Positions 44,575-54,328 of a DNA stretch of 64,000 bases are shown in pieces (the first letter of the stretch is position 1; every line of letters begins with the position of its first letter). The stretch comes from Streptomyces sp. NBC_00513. Lineage in GTDB: Bacteria; Actinomycetota; Actinomycetes; Streptomycetales; Streptomycetaceae. A model generated the notes under the pieces. That model ran no database searches, was not told the origin of the DNA, and worked only from the letters and a program-made list of their open reading frames with translations. The stretch spans positions 5,642,001-5,706,000 of the forward strand of contig NZ_CP107845.1 of assembly GCF_041431415.1 (NCBI RefSeq), given 5' to 3'. Both the position numbers and the translations under genes were made by a program.

Positions 44575-45573
44575 TCAGCCACCGGGGCCCGCCGCCGTGG
44601 CGCCGCCCGCGTCCGCCGGCTCCGGGGCCCGGGCGTGCGCCGGTTCCACGTCGCCCGACGACGCCGGGTCCGTCAGGCCCGCCCGCAGCCGGGCCAGGAG
44701 ATGCGCCGCAGCCGGACCCGGCGGGACGCCCGTCCGCCAGGCCAGCGCCACCCGACCGCTCAGCGCCGGTTCGACGATCCGCAGCGCCACCAGGTCGCCG
44801 GCGACCCCCGCCTCCGCCCCGGCCGGCACCACCGCCGCCCCCAGCCCCCGCGCGGCCAACCGGACCAGTACGGGTGGCGCCGCCGCCTCGAAGTCCACCC
44901 GGGGCGCGAATCCGGCTTCCGCGCACGCCCGCTCCAACACCGCGCGCAGGCCCGTCCCGCGCGGCAGACTGATCAGTGCCCGCCCGCGCAGCGCCGCCAG
45001 CGGGATCCGGCCGTGCGCGGACTCCCGCACGAGCGGATCGCCGGCCCGAACCAACGCCACGAGGGGCTGGTCGAGCACCACCTGGAACGCGATCCCGGGC
45101 GGCGGGTCACCGGCCGGCCCGATCACCGCCAGGTCCAGCTCCCCGCTCGACAAACCGGCCAGCATCCGCTCCGAGGTGTCCTCCGACAGCGCGATCTCCA
45201 CTCCGGGGTGCGCTTCGTGGAAGTCGCCGAGCACCCCCACCACGTCCAGCCCCGCCACCACCGCCCCGGCCGCCCCCGGGATCAACCCGACCGCGACCCG
45301 CCCCCGCAGCAGCCCCGAGATCTCGTCGGCCGTGCGCCGCATCCCCTCCACCGCCGCCAGCGCGGCCCGCGCGTACGACAGCAACGCCGTCCCCGCCTCG
45401 GTCGGCGTCACCCGCCGTCCGGAACGATCGAGCAGCCGCACCCCCAGCTCCCGCTCCAACAGCCGGACCTGCGCGCTCACCCCCGGCTGGGACACGTGCA
45501 GCCGGACGCCCGCCCGCGTGAAGCCGCCCTCCTCGACGACCGTCACGAAGTACCGAAGCTGGGCCAGTTCCAT
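44575..45573 (-). CDS. LysR family transcriptional regulator
   Basis: 332 aa. N-terminal HTH (LAQLRYFVTVVEEGGFTRAG, HVSQPGVSAQVRLLERELG). C-terminal substrate-binding domain (about 90-300) and an Ala/Pro-rich end. It diverges from a mycothiol-dependent enzyme gene with 71 bp between and a 26-bp dyad in the gap, a classical LysR layout. Confidence 0.9.
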   Translation of the reverse strand: MELAQLRYFVTVVEEGGFTRAGVRLHVSQPGVSAQVRLLERELGVRLLDRSGRRVTPTEAGTALLSYARAALAAVEGMRRTADEISGLLRGRVAVGLIPGAAGAVVAGLDVVGVLGDFHEAHPGVEIALSEDTSERMLAGLSSGELDLAVIGPAGDPPPGIAFQVVLDQPLVALVRAGDPLVRESAHGRIPLAALRGRALISLPRGTGLRAVLERACAEAGFAPRVDFEAAAPPVLVRLAARGLGAAVVPAGAEAGVAGDLVALRIVEPALSGRVALAWRTGVPPGPAAAHLLARLRAGLTDPASSGDVEPAHARAPEPADAGGATAAGPGG

Positions 45574-45592
45574 AACCGCGCATTCTAGGGAG

Positions 45593-45618
45593 CATAAGAA
45601 CCCAGGCTTGGACTTATG
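45593..45618. promoter_or_regulatory. Candidate LysR-type operator
   Basis: CATAAG (45593-45598) and CTTATG (45613-45618) form a perfect 6-bp dyad 26 bp long, with internal CC/GG symmetry. It lies between the divergent LysR and mycothiol enzyme starts. Confidence 0.55.
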
Positions 45619-45644
45619 GCAGGAGCCCGACCCACCCTGGACCC

Positions 45645-46277
45645 ATGACCGACATCGCCGCCGCGACCGCCGCCGAACGCCGAGAACTGGCCGACCTGCT
45701 CGACTCCCTCACCCCCGACCAGTGGGACGCCCCGAGCCTCTGCGCGGGCTGGCGGGTCCGCGAGGTCGCCGCCCACATGTCGCTGGGCTTCCGGTACTCG
45801 CTGCCCCGGTTCGCCGTCGAGCTGGTCACGGCACGCGGCAGCCTGGACCGGATGACCGACCGCGCCGCGCGCCGAGACGCCGCGTCCCTCGCCCCCGCCG
45901 AACTCGCCGCCCTGCTCCGTGACCACGCCCACCACCCCTGGAGGCCCCCGGCCGCCGGACCCACCGGGGCCCTCGCCCACGACGTGGTCCACGGCCTCGA
46001 CATCACGATCGCCCTCGACCACCCCCGCCGGGTCCCCGAGGACCGGCTGCGCCTCCTCCTCGACGCCGTCACCCCGCGCGGCCTGCGGTTCTTCGGCGTG
46101 GACCTGACCGGCATCCGACTCGTCGCCGACGACCTCGACTGGTCCCGGGGCACCGGAAGCCCCGTCCACGGCACCGCGCGGGAACTGCTGCTCGTCCTCT
46201 TCGGCCGCCGGCTGCCCGCCGGGCGACTGCACGGGGGCGCGGAGGGCTCCCCGGTACCGCCTACCCTTGTCGCATGA
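45645..46277 (+). CDS. Maleylpyruvate isomerase-like mycothiol-dependent enzyme
   Basis: 210 aa, DinB-like four-helix family (mycothiol-dependent maleylpyruvate isomerase N-terminal type). Features: [20 protein letters not shown] with [11 protein letters not shown]is ligand, and [15 protein letters not shown]. Substrate unknown. Its start faces a LysR operator, and its stop overlaps the miaB start (ATGA). Confidence 0.82.
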   Translation: MTDIAAATAAERRELADLLDSLTPDQWDAPSLCAGWRVREVAAHMSLGFRYSLPRFAVELVTARGSLDRMTDRAARRDAASLAPAELAALLRDHAHHPWRPPAAGPTGALAHDVVHGLDITIALDHPRRVPEDRLRLLLDAVTPRGLRFFGVDLTGIRLVADDLDWSRGTGSPVHGTARELLLVLFGRRLPAGRLHGGAEGSPVPPTLVA

Positions 46278-47800
46278 CCAGCAGCAGCGACCGGAGCACG
46301 GCAGTGGACGTCAAGGGAACTTACGAGGTGCGCACCTACGGGTGCCAGATGAACGTGCACGACTCCGAGCGGCTTTCCGGTCTGCTGGAGGGCGCGGGGT
46401 ACACGCGTGCGCCCGAGGGTTCCGACGGCGACGCCGACGTCGTCGTGTTCAACACCTGCGCCGTCCGCGAGAACGCCGACAACAAGCTGTACGGCAACCT
46501 CGGCCGGCTCGCCCCGATGAAGACCAAGCGCCCCGGCATGCAGATCGCCGTCGGTGGCTGCCTGGCCCAGAAGGACCGCGACACGATCGTCAAGCGTGCC
46601 CCCTGGGTCGACGTCGTCTTCGGCACGCACAACATCGGCAAGCTGCCCGTCCTCCTGGAGCGCGCCCGCGTCCAGGAGGAGGCGCAGGTCGAGATCGCCG
46701 AGTCGCTGGAGGCCTTCCCCTCGACGCTGCCGACCCGCCGCGAGTCCGCGTACGCCGCCTGGGTGTCCATCTCCGTCGGCTGCAACAACACCTGCACCTT
46801 CTGCATCGTCCCGGCGCTGCGCGGCAAGGAGGAGGACCGGCGCCCCGGCGACATCCTCGCCGAGGTCGAGGCCCTGGTCGCCGAGGGAGTCTCCGAGATC
46901 ACCCTGCTCGGCCAGAACGTCAACGCGTACGGCTCCGACCTGGGGGACCGCGAGGCCTTCAGCAAGCTGCTGCGCGCCTGCGGGCAGATCGAGGGCCTGG
47001 AGCGGGTCCGCTTCACCTCGCCGCACCCGCGCGACTTCACCGACGACGTGATCGCGGCCATGGCCGAGACCCCGAACGTGATGCCGCAGCTCCACATGCC
47101 GATGCAGTCCGGATCGGACACCATCCTCAAGGCGATGCGCCGCTCGTACCGCCAGGAGCGCTTCCTCGGCATCATCGAGAAGGTCCGGGCCGCCATCCCG
47201 CACGCGGCGATCTCCACCGACATCATCGTGGGCTTCCCCGGTGAGACCGAGGAGGACTTCCAGCAGACGATGCACGCCGTGCGCGAGGCCCGCTTCGCGA
47301 ACGCGTTCACCTTCCAGTACTCCAAGCGCCCCGGCACCCCGGCCGCCGACATGGACGGGCAGATCCCCAAGGAAGTCGTCCAGGAGCGCTACATGCGCCT
47401 GGTCGCCCTCCAGGAGGAGATCTCCTGGGAGGAGAACAAGAAGCAGGTGGGCCGCACCCTGGAGGTGATGGTCGCGGAGGGCGAGGGCCGCAAGGACGGT
47501 GCCACGCACCGCCTCTCCGGCCGTGCCCCCGACAACCGCCTCGTCCACTTCACGAAGCCGGACGAGGACGTGCGCCCGGGTGACGTGGTGACCGTGGACA
47601 TCACGTACGCGGCCCCGCACCACCTGCTGGCCGAGGGCCCGACGTCGGCCGTGCGCAGGACCCGCGCGGGCGATGCCTGGGAGAAGCGCAACGCGGCCCC
47701 GGCGCAACCGGCGGGCGTCATGCTCGGCATCCCCACCCTCGGAGTCCCGGCCCCCCTCCCGGCCGCCACCTCGGGCTGCGCGGCCCCGGCGTCCGCCTGA
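46274..47800 (+). CDS. miaB: tRNA-2-methylthio-N6-dimethylallyladenosine synthase MiaB
   Basis: 508 aa radical-SAM methylthiotransferase for i6A37 in tRNA. UPF0004 cysteines in [20 protein letters not shown] and GGCLAQKD. Radical-[11 protein letters not shown] is at Cys170, Cys174, Cys177. TRAM domain at about 375-445, then an Ala/Pro-rich tail. It pairs functionally with MiaA, encoded 1.6 kb downstream. ATG 46274 overlaps the preceding gene. Confidence 0.95.
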   Translation: MTSSSDRSTAVDVKGTYEVRTYGCQMNVHDSERLSGLLEGAGYTRAPEGSDGDADVVVFNTCAVRENADNKLYGNLGRLAPMKTKRPGMQIAVGGCLAQKDRDTIVKRAPWVDVVFGTHNIGKLPVLLERARVQEEAQVEIAESLEAFPSTLPTRRESAYAAWVSISVGCNNTCTFCIVPALRGKEEDRRPGDILAEVEALVAEGVSEITLLGQNVNAYGSDLGDREAFSKLLRACGQIEGLERVRFTSPHPRDFTDDVIAAMAETPNVMPQLHMPMQSGSDTILKAMRRSYRQERFLGIIEKVRAAIPHAAISTDIIVGFPGETEEDFQQTMHAVREARFANAFTFQYSKRPGTPAADMDGQIPKEVVQERYMRLVALQEEISWEENKKQVGRTLEVMVAEGEGRKDGATHRLSGRAPDNRLVHFTKPDEDVRPGDVVTVDITYAAPHHLLAEGPTSAVRRTRAGDAWEKRNAAPAQPAGVMLGIPTLGVPAPLPAATSGCAAPASA

Positions 47801-47816
47801 CGCGCGTTCGCTCCTG

Positions 47817-47842
47817 CGGTCCGGCCCCGACGGGCCGGACCG
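47817..47842 (+). terminator. Terminator after miaB
   Basis: 11-bp inverted repeat CGGTCCGGCCC/GGGCCGGACCG with a 4-nt loop, 17 bp after the miaB stop. A 17-bp tandem repeat (GCGGACGCCGCACCCC type) follows to about 47890. Confidence 0.7.
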
Positions 47843-47943
47843 TGGACCCGCGGACGCCGCACCCCCGCGGACGCCGCACCCCTGCGGACCCGTTCGCCGG
47901 CGGAGCCGTACGGCCCGGGCAGGCGACGGCTAGGCTGCGGATC

Positions 47944-48651
47944 ATGCTCGTAGCCGCCGCCGTCTGTCCCGCCCCGCCGCTCCTCGTGCCGGAGGTCGCC
48001 GCGGGCGCCGCCGCCGAACTGGGCGACGCCCGCACCGCCTGTTCCGACGCGCTCGCCGTGCTCGCCGCCTCCCGACCCGACCTCCTGGTCGTCGTCGGCG
48101 ACGCCGACCAGGACCACCGCGGGCCCTATCCCCAGGGATCCCGGGGCACCTTCCGCGGATACGGCGTGGAACTCGACGTACAGCTCGGTGACGGCGAAGA
48201 GGGACCGCGCCTGCTGCCGACCTCACTGGCCGTCGGCGCCTGGCTGTTGCGCCGCGCCCGCTGGGGCGCCGCCCCCGTGGAAGGGCTCGGGGTCGGGGAA
48301 CCGCTCGGAGCCGAACAGTGCCTGCGGGCGGGGCGGGACCTCGCCGCCCGCGACGCGCGCGTCGCCCTGCTCGTGATGGGCGACGGCAGCGCCTGTCGCA
48401 CGCTCAAGGCCCCCGGCTACCTCGACGAGCGGGCCGCCGGCTTCGACGCGGCCGCCGCCCGCGCCCTCGGATCCGCCGACACCGCCGCGCTGGCCGCCCT
48501 GGACGCGGACCTCGCGCACGAACTCAAGGCCGCCGGGCGTGCTCCCTGGCAGGTCCTGGCGGGCGCGGCCGAGGACGCGGGCCTCGACGGCAGGCTGCTG
48601 TACGAGGACGCCCCGTACGGGGTCGGCTACTTCGTCGCCGCCTGGTCCTGA
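47944..48651 (+). CDS. Class III extradiol dioxygenase B-subunit-like protein
   Basis: 235 aa. Start MLVAAAVCPAPPLLVPEV resembles the LigB-like fold. Segments include LLVVVGDADQDHRGPYPQGS and RVALLVMGDGSACRTLKAPGY. The usual iron-binding His residues are not clearly all present, so it may be non-catalytic. The neighbourhood of miaB/miaA is conserved in Streptomyces. Confidence 0.75.
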   Translation: MLVAAAVCPAPPLLVPEVAAGAAAELGDARTACSDALAVLAASRPDLLVVVGDADQDHRGPYPQGSRGTFRGYGVELDVQLGDGEEGPRLLPTSLAVGAWLLRRARWGAAPVEGLGVGEPLGAEQCLRAGRDLAARDARVALLVMGDGSACRTLKAPGYLDERAAGFDAAAARALGSADTAALAALDADLAHELKAAGRAPWQVLAGAAEDAGLDGRLLYEDAPYGVGYFVAAWS

Positions 48652-48697
48652 CACAGCCGAGGCAGGCACCCGGGCCCCCGCGTCCGGGCACGAGAAA

Positions 48698-48729
48698 GGG
48701 GCGCGGGGTTCATCGAACCCACGCGCCCC
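48698..48729 (-). terminator. Terminator after the antitoxin-like gene
   Basis: 14-bp GC-rich stem with one bulged A and a 3-nt loop. On the minus strand it is followed by CTTTCTCG. It lies 16 bp beyond the antitoxin-like stop. Confidence 0.7.
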
Positions 48730-48744
48730 TCTCCGGCGACCACG

Positions 48745-48990
48745 TCAGGAAGTCGCCGGCGGCGTCGGCCCGCCGGGTGCGTCCTTGTGCGCGATCTTGC
48801 CCAGGGCGTCCTTCGCCTTGCCCGTCCCGCTCGTGATCCGACCGCTGTACTTGCCCTTGGTCTTGGAGTCCACGGCCTTCGCGACCTTCTCCAGACCGTC
48901 GGAGATCTTTCCCTCGTGCTGCTGCGCGAGGTCGCCGACCTTGTCCTTGGCCGGAGCGAGCTTGGCCTTCAGATTGTCCAGCAGGCCCAT
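48745..48990 (-). CDS. MT0933-like antitoxin family protein
   Basis: 81 aa. A Lys/Asp/Gly-rich helical start, MGLLDNLKAKLAPAKDKVGD, and the core EKVAKAVDSKTKGKYSGRIT are typical of this family, annotated as antitoxin by analogy with mycobacterial Rv0909. No toxin gene is adjacent. An AAGGGTGA element precedes the ATG. It could instead be a stress-related CsbD-like protein. Confidence 0.75.
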   Translation of the reverse strand: MGLLDNLKAKLAPAKDKVGDLAQQHEGKISDGLEKVAKAVDSKTKGKYSGRITSGTGKAKDALGKIAHKDAPGGPTPPATS

Positions 48991-49013
48991 GGATCACCCT
49001 TCATTGGCGATGG

Positions 49014-49220
49014 CTACGTACGGGCGCCCTCGCCGGCCTCGCTGTCCAGGGAAGCCTCCGCGGACTTCTGCTGCGGAATCTCCGCGGCCGTCGCCGCCGG
49101 AGCCTCCACCCCAGTCGCCTCGCCCGTCGCTTCCTCGGACGCGGCCGTCAGGTCGGCGGACGCGACCTCATCGGTCGAACCCTGCTCCTTACGGCCAAAA
49201 AACCGGCTGAAAACGCCCAT
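49014..49220 (-). CDS. Small acidic hypothetical protein
   Basis: 68 aa. Start MGVFSRFFGRKEQGSTDEVA, then Ala/Glu/Thr-rich acidic low-complexity sequence. GGGAG lies 6 nt before the ATG at 49220. It is 23 bp upstream of the antitoxin-like gene and probably co-transcribed. No family recognised. Confidence 0.6.
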   Translation of the reverse strand: MGVFSRFFGRKEQGSTDEVASADLTAASEEATGEATGVEAPAATAAEIPQQKSAEASLDSEAGEGART

Positions 49221-49378
49221 GTCTACTCCCGTAACGTTACTCGTGCGAATGAAGTTCCGCCGTGGCCGAAACGGCCTCCGCCGGGTACACGCCGGGCCGG
49301 AACCTCGCCAGGGCAACGACTCCGACCACGCCCCGTCACGTAGCTCGATCGGGTATCGGCCGCCGGGTTTGCGAGACT

Positions 49379-50323
49379 GTGTCGGTGAGGAATCCAGCCC
49401 CCGCCCCGCGGGTCATCGCCGTCGTCGGTCCCACCGCGGCCGGAAAGTCCGACTTGGGCGTCGCCCTGGCCCGCCATTTCGACGGCGAGGTCGTCAACGC
49501 CGACTCCATGCAGCTCTACCGGGGGATGGACATCGGCACCGCGAAGCTGACGCAGGAGGAACGCGGCGGGGTCCCGCACCACCTCCTCGACGTCTGGGAC
49601 GTCACCGAGACCGCGAGCGTCGCCGAGTACCAGCGCCTCGCCCGCGCCGAGATCGACCGACTCCTCGCGCAGGGCCGTACGCCCGTCCTCGTCGGCGGCT
49701 CCGGGCTGTACGTCCGCGGCGCGCTCGACGCGATGGAGTTCCCCGGCACCGACCCCGAGGTACGGGCCCGCCTGGAGGAGGAGGCCACCCTGCGCGGCCC
49801 CGGCGCCCTGCACGCCCGGCTCGCCGCCGCCGACCCGATCGCCGCCCAGGCGATCCTCCCCAGCAACGGCCGCCGGATCGTCCGCGCCCTGGAGGTCATC
49901 GAGATCACCGGGCGCCCGTACACCGCGAACCTGCCCGGCCACGAGTCCGTCTACGACACCGTCCAGATCGGCGTGGACGTGGGCCGGCCGGAACTCGACG
50001 AACGGATCGCGCTGCGGGTCGACCGGATGTGGGAGGCCGGGCTCGTGGACGAGGTCCGCGACCTGGAGGCCCGGGGCCTGCGCGACGGGATCACCGCCTC
50101 CCGCGCACTCGGCTACCAGCAGGTGTTGTCCGCCCTCGCGGGCGCGTGCACCGAGGACGAGGCGCGGGCCGAGACGGTCCGGGCCACCAAGCGGTTCGCC
50201 CGCCGACAGGACTCGTGGTTCCGGCGCGACCCGCGCGTGCACTGGCTGAGCGGCGCCCTCGCGGACCGCGGGGAACTCGCCGGACTCGCGCAGTCGTTGG
50301 TCGAACGAGCGGTCACAGCCTGA
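49379..50323 (+). CDS. miaA: tRNA dimethylallyltransferase MiaA
   Basis: 314 aa. P-loop GPTAAGKSD, NADSMQLYRGMDIGTAKL, HHLLDVWDVTETASVAEYQ, LVGGSGLYVRGALD and LEVIEITGRPYTANLPG mark MiaA, which makes i6A37, the substrate for MiaB. GTG 49379 gives the standard length; 49385 is an alternative. It diverges from the small minus-strand genes. Confidence 0.95.
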   Translation: MSVRNPAPAPRVIAVVGPTAAGKSDLGVALARHFDGEVVNADSMQLYRGMDIGTAKLTQEERGGVPHHLLDVWDVTETASVAEYQRLARAEIDRLLAQGRTPVLVGGSGLYVRGALDAMEFPGTDPEVRARLEEEATLRGPGALHARLAAADPIAAQAILPSNGRRIVRALEVIEITGRPYTANLPGHESVYDTVQIGVDVGRPELDERIALRVDRMWEAGLVDEVRDLEARGLRDGITASRALGYQQVLSALAGACTEDEARAETVRATKRFARRQDSWFRRDPRVHWLSGALADRGELAGLAQSLVERAVTA

Positions 50324-50428
50324 TCACGTGATGGCATCGGGACGCCCCGTGCGCCCGTACCGGGGCCGGGGGCGTGCCATCATCAAACTTCTGAACAGCG
50401 GCGTACGAAGTCCGAGTGGGGAGGGCGC

Positions 50429-50962
50429 GTGGCTATGGAGGCCGGCCCCCGTGACACCGGGCGGGACGACACCAGACGGGAAGCGGACCCGATGCTTCAC
50501 AACGGGATCGCGGAGCCGATCGGGTCGGACGGCCCGGACGCCCTCGGCCTGCCCGCCGACCCGGCGCGGCTGACCCCCGACGGCCCCGACGCCCCGGACA
50601 TCGCCGCCCTGGACGCCTCGGGCCCCGAGTTCGAGGTCGAACTGAGGCCGCAGCGCCGCCTGCGCATCTGGCAGATCGCGCCCATCGTGATGCTCGCCGC
50701 CGCCGGATCCCTGATGTTCGCCTTCCCCCTCGCCTTCGAGTTCGGCGACGGCGGAGCCGTGGTCGCCATGCTGGGCTTCCTGATCAGCTGCTGCGCCGGC
50801 GGATGGGCCATGATGGCCGCGCGCCGCGTCGGCCACTCCTGGCCCGGACTGCCGCCCCGCGGCAGCGGCCGCCGCCCCGACTGGCGCATGGCCGCCCTGT
50901 ACACGGTGATGGCCCTCGCCCTGGTGTCCCTGGCCGTGTACCGGGTCGCGCGCCTGCGCTGA
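50429..50962 (+). CDS. Hypothetical membrane protein
   Basis: 177 aa. A polar, Asp/Pro-rich N-terminus (1-78) precedes three hydrophobic segments (about 80-100, 108-128, 152-172). No motif recognised. GTG 50429 has GGGGAGGG about 5 nt upstream; ATG 50492 is an alternative. It is between miaA and dapF on the same strand. Confidence 0.72.
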   Translation: MAMEAGPRDTGRDDTRREADPMLHNGIAEPIGSDGPDALGLPADPARLTPDGPDAPDIAALDASGPEFEVELRPQRRLRIWQIAPIVMLAAAGSLMFAFPLAFEFGDGGAVVAMLGFLISCCAGGWAMMAARRVGHSWPGLPPRGSGRRPDWRMAALYTVMALALVSLAVYRVARLR

Positions 50963-51056
50963 GCAGGCCCGCGCGCCCTTCCCGCCGTGCCCGCGCTCCG
51001 CGCACACCGGGCGTCCGCCCGGAGGGCGAAACGGGCCCCGAAGGTACGATGACCTG

Positions 51057-51932
51057 GTGACGCACCGCACCCTCTCCTTCCTCAAGGGCCACGGGACCGA
51101 GAACGACTTCGTGATCGTCCCCGACCCGGACAACGCCATCGACCTGCCCGTGAGCGCCGTCGCCGCACTGTGCGACCGGCGAGCGGGCATCGGGGCCGAC
51201 GGGGTGCTGCACGTCGTGCGGTCCGCCGCCCACCCCGACACGGCGCACCTGGCCGACGAGGCCGAGTGGTTCATGGACTACCGCAACAGCGACGGATCCG
51301 TCGCCGAGATGTGCGGCAACGGCGTACGGGTCTTCGCCCGCTACCTCCTGCACGCCGGCCACGTCGAGCCCGGCGACCTCGCCGTCGCCACCCGGGGCGG
51401 CGTCAAGCGCGTCCACCTCGACAAGAGCGGCGACGTCACGGTCTCCATGGGCCGCGCCGAACTGCCCGTCGGCGACGTCACCGTCTCCGTCGGCGAGCGC
51501 TCGTGGCCCGCGCGGAACGTGAACATGGGCAACCCGCACGCGGTGGCCTTCGTCGACAGCCTCGACGACGCCGGAAACCTCCACACCGCCCCGCCGTTCA
51601 GCCCCGCGTCCGCGTACCCGACCGGAGTCAACGTCGAGTTCGTCGTCGACCGGGGCCCGCGGCACGTCGCGATGCGCGTCCACGAGCGCGGCTCCGGCGA
51701 GACCCGCTCCTGCGGCACCGGCGCCTGTGCCGTCGCCGTGGCGGCCATTCGACGCGACGGCGTCGACCCGGCCGTGACCGGCGAACCGGTCACGTACACC
51801 GTCGACCTCCCCGGCGGACGACTCGTCATCACCGAGCACCCCGACGGGCAGATCGACATGACCGGACCGGCCGTCATCGTGGCCGAGGGCGAGCTCGATT
51901 CGACCTGGCTCACCGAAACGGCTTTCGCGTGA
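51057..51932 (+). CDS. dapF: Diaminopimelate epimerase
   Basis: 291 aa. Catalytic cysteines Cys86 (AEMCGNGVR) and Cys219 (ETRSCGTGACA), with HGTENDFVIVPD at the N-terminus. It converts LL- to meso-diaminopimelate for lysine; in Streptomyces the wall itself uses LL-DAP. GTG 51057 is the start. Confidence 0.95.
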   Translation: MTHRTLSFLKGHGTENDFVIVPDPDNAIDLPVSAVAALCDRRAGIGADGVLHVVRSAAHPDTAHLADEAEWFMDYRNSDGSVAEMCGNGVRVFARYLLHAGHVEPGDLAVATRGGVKRVHLDKSGDVTVSMGRAELPVGDVTVSVGERSWPARNVNMGNPHAVAFVDSLDDAGNLHTAPPFSPASAYPTGVNVEFVVDRGPRHVAMRVHERGSGETRSCGTGACAVAVAAIRRDGVDPAVTGEPVTYTVDLPGGRLVITEHPDGQIDMTGPAVIVAEGELDSTWLTETAFA

Positions 51933-52072
51933 AGGTTCCCTCCAATGGGTGATCCGTTTCACGCTGAGCGAGAGGTGGACTGCGCCACGTGGTGGGGTCG
52001 GTAACATCAGGCACCGGCCCTGAGGGCTCACCCCATGCCCACCACCGCCGGTCGAAGCCGCCGGAGGTGCCC

Positions 52073-54151
52073 ATGAGTGCAGAGGCCACGAACCCCGAAG
52101 CACACCCCGAAGCGCGCCCTGAGCTGCGTAGACGGGGCCGGAGCAGGCTGGATCTGCGCCGGCTCGGGCGCGCGGCGCTGCTCGGGCCCACGTCCCGGGA
52201 CCGCCTTCCGGACGCCATCGGACACGTGGCGGAAGCGCATCGTGCCCACCATCCGGACGCCGATCTGTCCATTCTGCGACGCGCATATCTGCTCGCGGAG
52301 ACCTCTCACCGCGGCCAAATGCGAAAAAGTGGTGAGCCGTACATCACACATCCGCTCGCCGTCACCCTGATCCTCGCGGAACTCGGCGCGGAGACAACGA
52401 CGTTGACGGCGTCCCTCCTCCACGACACCGTCGAGGACACGGACGTGACCCTCGATCAGGTGCGCGAGGAGTTCGGCGACGAGGTCTGCTTCATCGTGGA
52501 CGGCGTCACCAAGGTCGAGAAGATCGACTACGGCGCCGCCGCCGAACCCGAGACCTTCCGCAAGATGCTCGTCGCCACCGGCAACGACGTCCGCGTCATG
52601 TCCATCAAACTCGCCGACCGACTGCACAACATGCGCACCCTCGGCGTGATGCGCCCCGACAAACAGGCGCGCATCGCCAAGGTCACCCGCGACGTCCTCA
52701 TCCCCCTCGCCGAACGACTCGGCGTACAGGCCCTCAAGACCGAGCTGGAAGACCTCGTCTTCGCGATCCTGCACCCCGAGGAGTACGAGGAGACCCGCGC
52801 GCTCATCGCGGCCCACGCCGGAGAACGCGACCCGCTGCCCGGCATCGCGGACTCCGTGCGCGGCGTCCTGCGCGACGCCGGCATCGCCGCCGAGGTCGTG
52901 GTCCGCCCCCGCCACTTCGTGTCCGTGCACCGCATCTCCCGCAAGCGGGGCGAACTGCGCGGCTCCGACTTCGGCCGGGTCCTCATCCTCGTCGGCGAGA
53001 ACGCCGACTGCTACGCGGTCCTCGGTGAACTCCACACCTGTTTCACCCCGGTGGTCTCGGAGTTCAAGGACTTCATCGCCTCCCCGAAGTTCAACCTCTA
53101 CCAGTCGCTGCACACGGCCGTCGCCACCTCCGAGGGGTACGTCGCCGAGGTCATCGTCCGCACCCGGCAGATGCACCGCGTCGCGGAGGCCGGAGTGGTC
53201 GCGCTCGGCAATCCGTACACCACCCCGCCGGCCGAAGCGGCCGAGGGCGACGAGGAGCGGGTCGACCCGACGAGACCCGGCTGGTTGTCCCGACTGCTCG
53301 ACTGGCAGCAGTCCGCACCCGACCCCGACACCTTCTGGACGGTGCTGCGCGCCGAACTGGCCCAGGACCGCGAGATCACCGTCTTCAGGGCCGACGGCGG
53401 GACGCTGGGCCTGCCGGGCGGGGCGAGCTGTATCGACGCCGCCTACGCCCAGTACGGGGAGGCGGCGCACAGCTGTATCGGCGCCCGCGTCAACGGGCGC
53501 CTCACCTCCCTCTCGTCCCGGCTGTCCGACGGGGACACCGTTCAACTCCTGCTCTCGCACGACGCCGCCTCCGGGCCCGCCGCCGACTGGCTCGACCACG
53601 CCAAGACCCCGGCCGCCCGCATCGCCATCAGCGGCTGGCTCCAGACCCACCCCGACTCCGCGGCCGCCACCACCACCGCGGCCCGGGCCCCGCTCTCCGT
53701 CGTCGGGGCGCGCGGTGGCGGGGCGAACGCCGTCGCCGACCTGCCGGACGCGCCCGTGCGCCTGGCCGGCTGTTGCACCCCCGTACCGCCGGACGCCGTC
53801 GCCGGGTTCGTCGTACGCGGCGGGGCCGTCACCGTGCACCGCGTCCACTGCCCGGCCGTGGCCCAGATGCGCGCCGTCGGCCGTACCTCGGTCGCCGTGC
53901 ACTGGCGGGCCACCGCGGACTGCCGCGTGACCCTGCTCGCCGAATCGTTCGGCCGCCCACACCTCCTGGCCGACCTGACCGAGGCAATCGCCCGCGAGGG
54001 GGTCGAGGTGGTCTCCGCGACCGTGGAACCGCCCGTCGAACAGCGGGTCCGGCACTCCTACACCCTGCAACTGCCCGACGCGACGGGGCTCCCGGCCCTG
54101 ATGCGGGCGATGAGGGACGTGCCGGGCGTGTACGACGTCAGCCGGGCGTAG
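52073..54151 (+). CDS. rshA: RelA/SpoT homologue RshA
   Basis: 692 aa. HD hydrolase domain: SHRGQMRKSGEPYITHPLAV, LLHDTVEDT and LADRLHNMRTL. The synthetase domain (about 260-360) is diverged: VRPRHFVSVHRISRKRG replaces the usual G-R-x-K-x3-S motif. TGS-like and zinc-finger-like CCTPVPPDA regions and a C-terminal ACT domain follow. It controls (p)ppGpp. Start set by GGAGGTG 3 nt before ATG 52073. S. coelicolor has RelA plus this second homologue, RshA. Confidence 0.9.
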   Translation: MSAEATNPEAHPEARPELRRRGRSRLDLRRLGRAALLGPTSRDRLPDAIGHVAEAHRAHHPDADLSILRRAYLLAETSHRGQMRKSGEPYITHPLAVTLILAELGAETTTLTASLLHDTVEDTDVTLDQVREEFGDEVCFIVDGVTKVEKIDYGAAAEPETFRKMLVATGNDVRVMSIKLADRLHNMRTLGVMRPDKQARIAKVTRDVLIPLAERLGVQALKTELEDLVFAILHPEEYEETRALIAAHAGERDPLPGIADSVRGVLRDAGIAAEVVVRPRHFVSVHRISRKRGELRGSDFGRVLILVGENADCYAVLGELHTCFTPVVSEFKDFIASPKFNLYQSLHTAVATSEGYVAEVIVRTRQMHRVAEAGVVALGNPYTTPPAEAAEGDEERVDPTRPGWLSRLLDWQQSAPDPDTFWTVLRAELAQDREITVFRADGGTLGLPGGASCIDAAYAQYGEAAHSCIGARVNGRLTSLSSRLSDGDTVQLLLSHDAASGPAADWLDHAKTPAARIAISGWLQTHPDSAAATTTAARAPLSVVGARGGGANAVADLPDAPVRLAGCCTPVPPDAVAGFVVRGGAVTVHRVHCPAVAQMRAVGRTSVAVHWRATADCRVTLLAESFGRPHLLADLTEAIAREGVEVVSATVEPPVEQRVRHSYTLQLPDATGLPALMRAMRDVPGVYDVSRA

Positions 54152-54328
54152 CGGGACGGCCGGGCGAAGCGGGGAAGACAGGGGGCCGGGGGGCTCGGGG
54201 GTTCGGGGGAACGGGAATCCGGGGGCGGGACGCACGTCGGCCGGGCCACGGGGTCGGACGCCCTCGTTCGGGTGCACCCGGCGCGCGCCGTTCGCCGCCC
54301 GATGCCGGGCGCTGGTAAGCGATGGGGG

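Noticed and set aside
47842..47943. Upstream start for the extradiol dioxygenase-like protein
   Set aside because: The added residues come from a 17-bp tandem repeat and a terminator; ATG 47944 gives a clean fold start.
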